Source of the DNA: an uncultured Bacteroides sp. | GTDB taxonomy: Bacteria; Bacteroidota; Bacteroidia; Bacteroidales; Bacteroidaceae | Length of the DNA stretch: 64,000 nucleotides | NCBI RefSeq assembly: GCF_900547205.1 | Contig: NZ_URFY01000005.1 | Location: 62,001 to 126,000, forward strand | Direction of reading: 5' to 3' | Part shown: piece by piece, positions 54,326 to 61,944 of the stretch | Numbering within the stretch: the stretch's first letter is position 1 | Layout of the letters: each line of letters opens with the position of its first letter | Notes under the pieces: generated by a model | The model's database searches: none | What the model was told of the DNA's origin: nothing | The model's input: the letters and a program-made list of their open reading frames with translations, nothing else | Program-made: the position numbers and the translations under genes

Positions 54326-57300
54326 TTAAAATGTAATATTAAGACCCAAACTATAAGAAGTCACATTAGGATAAGAATAGGTATTCGTATCAGTTTCCGG
54401 ATCAAGTCCCGTCCAGTTAGTGATAACAAAGGGGTTATCCACGTTGGCATATACTCTAAGGTTTGAAATCCATTTTTTGTTGACTGGCACATTATATCCC
54501 AATGTCATGTGCCCGCATCGTATATAATATATTGACTTCAGATAAAAATCGCCGATAGTGCCATTGCTATTCTTCAGAATGCTTGGATTATTGGAAGTCG
54601 GATTCTCGCTGCTGAACGACTTATAAACATAAGTCGAAAGATTCTGGCTGTTTTCATTCGTATCAATCCAATTCTCGTAGTAGCTAGCACCTCTCTTGCG
54701 CCCGGCTTCTCCATAGAAATAGATATTGAAATCAAAATGCTTATATCTCAGAGAGTTGTTGAATCCATAAATAATTTTAGGATCGCCATTATCCATAAAG
54801 TATTTATCATCATTATTAATGACACCATTATGGTCTTTATCTTCCAAAATTACCTGTCCCGGCAAAAGGTCTGGTTGCGCTGTAGGTGCTTTTTCACCTG
54901 GCTTCAAGATACCTAATGCCCTATAATCCCACCATGCACGAATCGGATCGTTTTCTTTTTCATAAGAAGCAGGTTTCCATGTGTCGGCACGTTCCAGCCA
55001 ACGGTCATTATATTTGGATAAGGTCAATGTTGTGTTCCATTCAAAATTCCGTGTGGAAATATTCACCGTATTCAGTGTCAGTTCAAATCCCTGACTTTGA
55101 GTAGACCCGGCATTGTCGGCAATAGAAGTTACCTCATTATAAAACAAAAGTGGCTTTGTCACAAGCATATCCGTTATGCGACGTTTGAAATATTCAGCAG
55201 TCAGACGGATGCGGTCATTCAAAAAGCCCAAGTCAATACCAATATTAAATTCGGTGGTTGTCTCCCAAGTTAAGTTTGGGTTGCCCAATTCCGAAGCATA
55301 TACTCCATTCATCAAACTACCGCCGAATAGGTAGTTGTGGTTCTTATCTCCCGTATTATAAAATGTATTGATACGGTTACCTATACTAGAGTTACCGGTT
55401 TGCCCGAAAGAAGCACGCAGTTTCAAATTAGATAACCAATTACGGGTGGAACTCATGAATTTTTCTTCCGTTACAACCCAACCTGCAGATACCGACGGGA
55501 AGAATCCCCAACGATTTTCTTTTGCGAAATTGGCTGCGCCATCGGCACGTACGGTAGCTTCAAGCAAGTATTTGTTCTGGAACTGATAGTTGATACGTGC
55601 AAAGTAAGAACCGAGACTGTTTTTGGACGCGCCCGATCCAACTGTAGGTTTAGCCCAATTTCCGGCAGCCAGATTATGATACAAGAATGAATCAATCAAA
55701 AAGTCGGAATTTCCTGCATTTACGCTCTCCGCATTAAACTGTTGGTAAGAATAACCCACCAATGCTTTTAAAGAATGTTCCTTAAAATTAGCATTATAAG
55801 TAGCAGTCAAATCCATCAAATAGTCGGTAGCATCTTCATAACTGACATTGGCTATACCGTTCTGTTCAGCACCACTCAATGTTGTTTTCGGCAAATAGTT
55901 GCGTCTTTTTTGAATACGCCTGTCTGCCCCTAACATTCCTTTTAGTTCAAGTCCCTTAATTGGCTTAATGATGACAAAAGCCTGCCCCATCAAGCGGTCT
56001 TTAACGGTATTATCTGTAATGTCGAGCAGAGATACTGGATTGGGAAACGTAGAGCGACCCGGGTCAATGGTATATTCTCCGTTTTCATCATAGATAGGAA
56101 GCGTAGGATTAAAACGGATAGCCGAAGTCAAGATACCGGCATTCTCATTGTCACCATCGCCAAGAGGTACGTTATCATAACGGTTTTGTGAATAAGAAGC
56201 CGTCAGACCAACGCTTACATATTTATTAATTACCTGATCTAAATTCAAACGGGCAGAGAAACGGGTTGTACCATTATTTTTCACTACACCTTTCTGATCC
56301 ATATAATTGATTGAAGCCATATACTTGGTTGTCTCACCACCACCATTGATAGATACATTGTGCTGTTGCATATATCCTGTACGCGTTACTTCATCCAACC
56401 AATCGGTACCTGCCGCATTTCTAATCTGTTCATCGGAATACTTGGGAGTAAACGGAGTAGGTTCATTATCATTATGGATATATCCTTCATAAATGCCCAT
56501 CCCATAAGTACGCAACCACCTTTCCTTGAGTTGCATATTTTGAACTTCCATATATTCTTTGGCACTCAACATATCGTAGTCGGCACGAATATTCTGAAAT
56601 GATCCGGAAGCAGAATAAGTAACTTTTGGTTTACCGGACTTTCCACGCTTTGTGGTAATCAATATAACACCATGTCCTGCACGTGCACCGTAAATAGCTG
56701 TAGAGGCTGCATCCTTTAAGACAGAGATAGATTCAATATCGTCCGGATTTAATGATTCAAGAACATTATCTGTGTCTCCGGCATTATAAACATTGCCTGA
56801 GCCCAAACTTGAACTAGAACTCACAGGAAAGCCATCAATTACAATTAATGGTTCATTACCAGCCCCAACAGAAGCTTCTCCACGAATTCTAAATTTAGCG
56901 GCACCTCCCGGCTGTGCTGACTGTATATTCGCCCTCAAACCTGCCACCTTACCTCCCATCGTATGAGATACTGACGTAACAGTAGATGTTTCTATATCTT
57001 CCATATTCATCGTACCAACGGCACCGGTCAAAGACTTCTTGGTTTGTGTACCATATCCTACAACTACCACTTCATCCAACTGTTTACTATCTTCCTGTAA
57101 GATTATTCGTATATCTTTCCCTATTTGCACAGCTAAGATTTGTGTTCGATAGCCAATATAAGAAACTTCCAACTGCGTTTTTGCCGAAGAAACCGAAAGT
57201 TTGAAACGACCGTCAATGTCGGTAATTGTCCCGCTTCCCTGAACACCTTTCTCCAATACGCTGGCTCCGATAACCGGCTCGCCTTGAGCATCCGTCACCG

Positions 57301-57721
57301 TGCCCGATACGGTTACTTTCTTTTCCTGCTGCGGTGACTGTTTTTCAACAGAGAGCACAATCTTCTTATCAAGCACCGAATACTTCACGTTCGTACCCGC
57401 AAAGATTTCTTCCAATACACTGAATATATTGCTTTTATCAGCAGAAACGGAGACACGACGATTCAAATCTACGTGCTTGTTGTTGAAGAAAAAGTCAAAG
57501 TCAGACTGTTCCTCTATTTCTTTCAGAACGTCTTCTACTCGCTGATTATGAGCATCAATGCTAATCATAGCTTTCTGAGCGTAACTATCGGCTGCATAGG
57601 TCAGTCCGATAGAACATACTAAGAATAAAACCAATAGTCTCATAGATAATGGGATTTTTTTCGAGGTTAGCCAAAGCGACTTTACCACCCACAATACTTG
57701 GATGCTAAAATAATTTTGCAT
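54326..57721 (-). CDS. SusC/RagA-family TonB-dependent transporter with STN signalling domain
   Basis: 1131 residues. After a signal segment (MRLLVLFLVCSIGLTYAAD, 27-45) come an STN domain (about 50-125) for signalling to FecR, a carboxypeptidase-regulatory-like domain (about 136-212: VSGTVTDAQGEPVIGASV), the plug start DEVVVVGYGTQTKKSLTGAV (216-235) and a 22-strand barrel ending in Phe (SLGLNITF). It imports the oligosaccharide with TonB energy. No TAnnTTTG box lies on its own strand upstream, in keeping with control by the ECF sigma factor at 59052. A later start (Met27) would also give a signal peptide. Confidence 0.96.
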   Translation of the reverse strand: MQNYFSIQVLWVVKSLWLTSKKIPLSMRLLVLFLVCSIGLTYAADSYAQKAMISIDAHNQRVEDVLKEIEEQSDFDFFFNNKHVDLNRRVSVSADKSNIFSVLEEIFAGTNVKYSVLDKKIVLSVEKQSPQQEKKVTVSGTVTDAQGEPVIGASVLEKGVQGSGTITDIDGRFKLSVSSAKTQLEVSYIGYRTQILAVQIGKDIRIILQEDSKQLDEVVVVGYGTQTKKSLTGAVGTMNMEDIETSTVTSVSHTMGGKVAGLRANIQSAQPGGAAKFRIRGEASVGAGNEPLIVIDGFPVSSSSSLGSGNVYNAGDTDNVLESLNPDDIESISVLKDAASTAIYGARAGHGVILITTKRGKSGKPKVTYSASGSFQNIRADYDMLSAKEYMEVQNMQLKERWLRTYGMGIYEGYIHNDNEPTPFTPKYSDEQIRNAAGTDWLDEVTRTGYMQQHNVSINGGGETTKYMASINYMDQKGVVKNNGTTRFSARLNLDQVINKYVSVGLTASYSQNRYDNVPLGDGDNENAGILTSAIRFNPTLPIYDENGEYTIDPGRSTFPNPVSLLDITDNTVKDRLMGQAFVIIKPIKGLELKGMLGADRRIQKRRNYLPKTTLSGAEQNGIANVSYEDATDYLMDLTATYNANFKEHSLKALVGYSYQQFNAESVNAGNSDFLIDSFLYHNLAAGNWAKPTVGSGASKNSLGSYFARINYQFQNKYLLEATVRADGAANFAKENRWGFFPSVSAGWVVTEEKFMSSTRNWLSNLKLRASFGQTGNSSIGNRINTFYNTGDKNHNYLFGGSLMNGVYASELGNPNLTWETTTEFNIGIDLGFLNDRIRLTAEYFKRRITDMLVTKPLLFYNEVTSIADNAGSTQSQGFELTLNTVNISTRNFEWNTTLTLSKYNDRWLERADTWKPASYEKENDPIRAWWDYRALGILKPGEKAPTAQPDLLPGQVILEDKDHNGVINNDDKYFMDNGDPKIIYGFNNSLRYKHFDFNIYFYGEAGRKRGASYYENWIDTNENSQNLSTYVYKSFSSENPTSNNPSILKNSNGTIGDFYLKSIYYIRCGHMTLGYNVPVNKKWISNLRVYANVDNPFVITNWTGLDPETDTNTYSYPNVTSYSLGLNITF

Positions 57722-57728
57722 AAATTTG
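57697..57728 (+). promoter_or_regulatory. Plus-strand promoter across the susC start, driving an antisense RNA
   Basis: CTTG ending at 57700, 20 bp, then TAAATTTG (57721-57728): -33 and -7 elements with the same spacing as the AraC promoter at 3557. A second full -7 box, TAATTTTG, lies at 57711-57718. No gene on this strand follows. Confidence 0.6.
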
Positions 57729-57732
57729 TAAT

Positions 57733-57846
57733 GACTTAAAGTTAATAAAAAGTTTATCTATTGCTTGTCGCCAAACAAGCATTAAAAAGATTTACCAATT
57801 TCCATACGGGAAGATACTCCAATATCAACCCGTATGTTTTTTGTTT
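57733..57846 (+). ncRNA. Candidate antisense small RNA in the susC leader (DonS-like)
   Basis: The predicted start is about 5 bp after the -7 box (57721-57728). The RNA ends in the hairpin CATACGGG / CCCGTATG (57803-57836) followed by TTTTTTGTTT, giving about 110 nt complementary to the susC 5' leader. Antisense RNAs at this position are known for Bacteroides PULs controlled by ECF sigma/FecR pairs (DonS of B. fragilis), where they repress susC. The prediction here rests on promoter plus terminator only. Confidence 0.6.
57803..57846 (+). terminator. Rho-independent terminator of the antisense RNA
   Basis: An 8-bp stem CATACGGG / CCCGTATG with an 18-nt loop is followed on the plus strand by TTTTTTGTTT. 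On the minus strand no U-run follows, so it does not serve susC or fecR. Confidence 0.65.
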
Positions 57847-57893
57847 AAGGGGACCTGTCTTTCATGTAATTACTATTTTTAAGGTTTCTACTA

Positions 57894-58916
57894 TCAATAT
57901 ATTTCTATCTTACTCTTTTCATCTTTTATATCCGTAGAATCAAGATAGCGCCAACGAATCTGGGAGGAAAGCTGGAAATATTCCAATATACGTTCCAGCC
58001 GCTGATTGGTAAATGTACCCGTAAATGAATCTTCTTTCAGGCGGTTGTTGTTAATCACAAATTCTACGTTATATCGTTTCTCCAGCATCCGTAAGCCTTC
58101 TTCCAGAGGAGTATTCTTGAATATAATCTTCCCTTCTTTCCAAGCTGTTTCCGATTCGCCCGTAGTGGCATAGAGTTGTACTTTACTGTCTTTTGAGTCA
58201 TAGACAAGTTTCTGCCCCGGCTCCATCAATACCTTCTTAGACACATCGCCTTGCTTGAAGATAAAACCAATCTTGCCTTCTACCAATGTTGCCGAAATCC
58301 GTTCTTCTTTTTCATAAGCTTCTACATTAAAGTGCGTGCCCAGCACTTCTATCTGCGACTGATGAGAAGTGGAAACTATGAACTTCTTCTCCGGATTCTT
58401 GGCAACTTCAAAATAAGCTTCGCCCTGCAGGGTGACATTTCTAGTTTCTCCATCGAACTGCGAAGGATAGCTTAGTGTGGATTCTGAATTAAGAAAAACA
58501 ACTGTTCCGTCGGGCAATGTCAGCGAAGTCATCATGCCGGGATTCGTTTTCACTTCCATCATCTGTGCCAGTTCATGTTCATCTGCTCCAAAATTCTGAA
58601 TGAACAGCGTGACGAGAAGCGGAATGAACAGAACGGCTGCCGCACGTTGTGCCCATTGCCACCACATCGCTCGCTTGTTTTTGTTACCTGACATTCTGCT
58701 TTTTACCTTCAATAGTGCTTTTTCCGTGTCTACTTTCTTCATCACTTGAATGGTATCCGCAGAGAGATACAGCGTATGAATCTGTTTAGCTATACGCCTG
58801 TTTTCTTCCGACTCATCCATCCATGTTTCCACTTGCCGACGTTCTTCATCTGTCGCCAGCCCTTCACAATAACGTGGAAGTAATTCTTCTATCTTATTTT
58901 TATCCGGTGTGTACAT
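57894..58916 (-). CDS. FecR-type anti-sigma factor
   Basis: 340 residues. N-terminal cytoplasmic sigma-binding part (LLPRYCEGLATDEERRQVETWM), one membrane helix (about 88-108, QWAQRAAAVLFIPLLVTLF), a periplasmic FecR domain (SLTLPDGTVVFLNSESTLSYP, VTLQGEAYFEVAKNPEKKFIV) and the Bacteroidetes C-terminal DUF4974 domain (GKIIFKNTPLEEGLRMLEKRYNV). It holds the ECF sigma factor inactive until the STN domain of SusC signals substrate. It lies directly upstream of susC in the same direction and is divergent from the sigma gene across 135 bp. Confidence 0.95.
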   Translation of the reverse strand: MYTPDKNKIEELLPRYCEGLATDEERRQVETWMDESEENRRIAKQIHTLYLSADTIQVMKKVDTEKALLKVKSRMSGNKNKRAMWWQWAQRAAAVLFIPLLVTLFIQNFGADEHELAQMMEVKTNPGMMTSLTLPDGTVVFLNSESTLSYPSQFDGETRNVTLQGEAYFEVAKNPEKKFIVSTSHQSQIEVLGTHFNVEAYEKEERISATLVEGKIGFIFKQGDVSKKVLMEPGQKLVYDSKDSKVQLYATTGESETAWKEGKIIFKNTPLEEGLRMLEKRYNVEFVINNNRLKEDSFTGTFTNQRLERILEYFQLSSQIRWRYLDSTDIKDEKSKIEIY

Positions 58917-59020
58917 ATGCTATTTTTATTGCCTTTTACTATAAGACAGGAGAGATGGAACAGATTCCTAAACGAAAAGCCATTTTTTCTTAGAAAATCT
59001 TTCTTTTATCATAAAAAAGC

Positions 59021-59028
59021 TATATTTG
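59021..59028 (+). promoter_or_regulatory. -7 element of the ECF sigma-factor promoter
   Basis: TATATTTG, full consensus, 24 bp before the ATG at 59052. Confidence 0.6.
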
Positions 59029-59051
59029 CAGTGAATTATCAATCCTGATAC

Positions 59052-59627
59052 ATGAAAGATATCCACTTGCAAACAAACGAACCTCTACTACCTGCTATCC
59101 AACGGGGCGATCAAAGAGCATTCGATACGCTGTTTCGGAGATATTATCCGACCCTGTGTGCGTATGGACATCGATTTGTAGACTTGGAAGATGCGGAGGA
59201 GATTGTGCAGGATTCTCTTCTTTGGATTTGGGAAAACCGGGAAAGCTTGATTATCGAGGCATCTTTAAGTTCTTATCTCTTCAAAATGATTTATCGAAAG
59301 GCTATAAACAAGATGGAACACAATGATGCTACCCAACGTGCCGACACACGATTCTACGAAGAAATGCAGGAGATGCTGCAAGATACTGACTTTTATCTGG
59401 TAGAAGAATTGATTCGACGAATCAAAGAAGCTGTTGCAACATTGCCCGATAGCTATCGGGAGGCTTTTGTGATGCATCGGTTCCGCAACATGAGTTATAA
59501 AGAAATAGCAGAAACACTGGGCGTATCTCCCAAAACGGTAGATTATCGCATTCAGCAAGCACTAAAGCAACTGCGCACGGATTTGAAAGATTATCTGCCA
59601 TTACTGATGCCTTTTCTACTTCCCTAA
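59052..59627 (+). CDS. RNA polymerase sigma-70 factor, ECF subfamily (FecI-like)
   Basis: 191 residues with region 2 (AFDTLFRRYYPTLCAYGHRFVDLEDAEEIVQDSLLWIWE) and region 4 (LPDSYREAFVMHRFRNMSYKEIAETLGVSPKTVDYRI). It directs polymerase to the PUL promoter when released from FecR. Here it is divergent from fecR instead of in the usual sigma-fecR-susC order. It has a housekeeping-type promoter, so its basal level should be constant. Confidence 0.95.
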   Translation: MKDIHLQTNEPLLPAIQRGDQRAFDTLFRRYYPTLCAYGHRFVDLEDAEEIVQDSLLWIWENRESLIIEASLSSYLFKMIYRKAINKMEHNDATQRADTRFYEEMQEMLQDTDFYLVEELIRRIKEAVATLPDSYREAFVMHRFRNMSYKEIAETLGVSPKTVDYRIQQALKQLRTDLKDYLPLLMPFLLP

Positions 59628-59932
59628 TACACCTTGGATATAGTAACAGCCTAGCTATCAAATTGTTTACGAATATCTTTCGCCCAAAGTGCCAATAGAT
59701 AACTTTCGTTGAATCGAAGCTAAACTTACTTTTCTCTATGGATAAAGTATCTCTTGGCTTGAAGAAAACTATAACTGCAAGTTTCGGTTATGTAGCCAAA
59801 ACTTGCGGTTAAGGTTTACCAATAGGTATACAGAAGTTTACATAAGGAGAAAAGAAGTTTATCCTCAATGCAATGGAATGAATCTTTTAATGAATCTTTC
59901 TTATACAGATACACCGTTTTACCAGCAAACGC
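59628..59932. other. Intergenic stretch between the convergent ECF sigma and sensor-kinase genes
   Basis: No gene is supported. Its right part is the 21-bp palindromic array at 59771-59864; no terminator with a U-run was found for either gene. Confidence 0.6.
59771..59864. repeat. 21-bp tandem array related to the one at 18178
   Basis: Units at 59771 (ATAACTGCAAGTTTCGGTTAT), 59792, about 59812, 59833 and 59854, about 21 bp apart. The first two share the ATAAcyG..AAGTTTCGGTTA palindrome of 18178-18261. The later ones degrade to GAAGTTTA, which also follows the first array near 18304. Confidence 0.8.
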
Positions 59933-61828
59933 CTATTCTTTTCGATAAGGCAGTGTAAACCAGAACGTAGCTCCTTTTCCTTCTTTCGAATCAACGCCTA
60001 TTTCCCCTTCTAACCGTTCAACAATCATGCGACAAATAGAGAGTCCCAGACCAGTGCCCTGAATAAACGGATTATACTTCACGAATCTTTCGAACACGTG
60101 TTCACATTGCTCTTTTGACATTCCACGGCCTGTATCAGACACGAAGAAGTAGATAGTATCAGTATCTATAAAGTGATAACCCATACTAATGGTGCCGGAT
60201 TCGGTAAATTTAATCGCATTGGTTGCAAAATTAGAGAGTAATTGTATCAGGCGGTTCTTATCAATATACAAGACACATTCCGGCAAGCGTTCGGTAAATG
60301 CAAAGGTGACGGCATCGTTTTTCAGGCGCAGTTGCATACTCTGTTCTATTTCCTCCAACGTCTGATTTACATCAATCAACGTTGGGCAAAAGTCGAATGT
60401 ACCTGCTTCAATCTTCGACATATCCAGAATATCGTTGATTAGTTGAAGAAGCAGGTCCGTATTTGTTTGGATAATCTCGGCATATTCGCACATCTCTTTT
60501 CGGTCGTCCACTTCCGGCAGCATATTCGAGAAGCCGACTATTGCATTCAGCGGAGTACGAATCTCGTGACTCATATTGGCTAAGAATGCGGACTTCAGTT
60601 GATTCGCCTGTTCTGCCTTGACCATTGCTTCGCTCAAACGGGCATATGCCTTCCGAAGAATACGGATATAATAGAAAATAGCGACAGCTAAGACAAATAT
60701 TAAAGCTGCACAGACAATGATCTCGATATAATATTTCTGCAAGAAACTTCTGGGTTTGTTGACATAAACCGCATTACCCGGGTAGCGATACGAGGGAATA
60801 TTATGTTCTTTCAATACCGGATAGCAAAGATAAGTACTGGCTATTCCACCGGTAGTTGCGGCAATATCCCGGGCTTCTTCTCCATCCAATATCCGGTAGA
60901 GGACCTCCAGCAAAGACTGACCGAAAGATTCTGCCGAAACATAACATCCACCAGCAAAAGTATTATTAGACAAGTCCTCGGAGGAAAGCAAGAATAAGGG
61001 AGAGGGCGTAAAATTCGAAATAATATCTTGTATATGGTCGAAAAGATAGTTGTTATCTTCTTTATTGTGCGACTCGAACCAAGAGTAATAGATGATTCCG
61101 GTATTATCATTATAGCTATGCAGGGTGTCCAACAGCATTTCAGTTGATAGTTGGGTAGTTGTGAGCTGTTCTAAAGATAGCTTGGGGAAATGCTTATCAA
61201 CTGTCTGTATCATATCTTGACGAGTTTCTTCACTGATATATCGGTCGTCCGAGATAAAAGCCAAGCGTTTCATATCAGGGATTAATTGATAAATCAATTC
61301 AATCGTTTCTTTTATATAATAATACTGTTTCAGTGTGGTAATATTATATCCCCTCCTCCACTCTTCGGCAGGAACACTGTTGGTTTCGGTCAACGGAGCA
61401 TGGGAGAACAAGACTTCCAGTGAAGCTGGCAACCGGTCGCGAGCATTGCTTATTACCACGGGAACGTCTTTCCACACGCTATCGAACAATTCCCTACAGA
61501 CCATCCAACCCGGATCACCAATTATCACAACAGCCGTAGGAGGTGTGGGATACTTCTCACGTAGATGGGCGATGATTGCACCCACTTCCACTACATCTAC
61601 TAGAGCGGGAACAGATAAGGATTCTGACTTTACTGTCACTCCTTTTTCCTGCAACACATCGTGTACACACCAATAAAAGTGCTTTGACCAAGGTAAATTG
61701 AAGTTTATGGAATTTAGTATCAAGATTTCTCTATCAGGCTTCACAGTATTGGCTGATACAGCATAAAAGTTCCCTCCTAAAAGAAGGATAAGTCCGAAAA
61801 GTAAAGATATCCGCCACGCTCGTTTCAT
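59933..61828 (-). CDS. Membrane sensor histidine kinase with periplasmic substrate-binding-like domain
   Basis: 631 residues. After an N-terminal signal anchor, about 330 residues form a periplasmic domain like the ABC-transporter substrate-binding fold (PTAVVIIGDPGWMVCRELF, KRLAFISDDRYISEET). One membrane helix (368-390) follows, then HisKA with the phospho-acceptor His421 in LANMSHEIRTPLNAIVGF and a HATPase_c domain (NRLIQLLSNFATNAIKF, DTGRGMSKEQ, GTGLGLSICRMIVERLEG). There is no receiver or DNA-binding domain, and no response regulator is nearby. It probably senses a small extracellular ligand. Confidence 0.92.
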   Translation of the reverse strand: MKRAWRISLLFGLILLLGGNFYAVSANTVKPDREILILNSINFNLPWSKHFYWCVHDVLQEKGVTVKSESLSVPALVDVVEVGAIIAHLREKYPTPPTAVVIIGDPGWMVCRELFDSVWKDVPVVISNARDRLPASLEVLFSHAPLTETNSVPAEEWRRGYNITTLKQYYYIKETIELIYQLIPDMKRLAFISDDRYISEETRQDMIQTVDKHFPKLSLEQLTTTQLSTEMLLDTLHSYNDNTGIIYYSWFESHNKEDNNYLFDHIQDIISNFTPSPLFLLSSEDLSNNTFAGGCYVSAESFGQSLLEVLYRILDGEEARDIAATTGGIASTYLCYPVLKEHNIPSYRYPGNAVYVNKPRSFLQKYYIEIIVCAALIFVLAVAIFYYIRILRKAYARLSEAMVKAEQANQLKSAFLANMSHEIRTPLNAIVGFSNMLPEVDDRKEMCEYAEIIQTNTDLLLQLINDILDMSKIEAGTFDFCPTLIDVNQTLEEIEQSMQLRLKNDAVTFAFTERLPECVLYIDKNRLIQLLSNFATNAIKFTESGTISMGYHFIDTDTIYFFVSDTGRGMSKEQCEHVFERFVKYNPFIQGTGLGLSICRMIVERLEGEIGVDSKEGKGATFWFTLPYRKE

Positions 61829-61852
61829 TCGTTATGCTATTAAAAGACGTAA

Positions 61853-61860
61853 CAAAGATA
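61853..61860 (-). promoter_or_regulatory. -7 element of the sensor-kinase promoter
   Basis: TATCTTTG on the minus strand, full consensus, about 25 bp before the ATG at 61828. Confidence 0.6.
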
Positions 61861-61879
61861 GTATTAATTTCTTTCCAAT

Positions 61880-61916
61880 AAAAAGAAAGGCATCCCAAAA
61901 CGAATCGGGATGCCTT
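61880..61916 (-). terminator. Rho-independent terminator of valS
   Basis: On the minus strand AAGGCATCCC / GGGATGCCTT form a 10-bp stem with a 10-nt loop, followed by TCTTTTT. It lies 29 bp after the valS stop and just ahead of the kinase promoter. Confidence 0.87.
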
Positions 61917-61944
61917 ATATTGCATAAAATTCAGTGTCTGATGA

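Noticed and set aside
57803..57846. Hairpin as an attenuator of susC
   Set aside because: The U-run lies on the plus strand only; on the susC strand no terminator forms, so an antisense-RNA end fits better.
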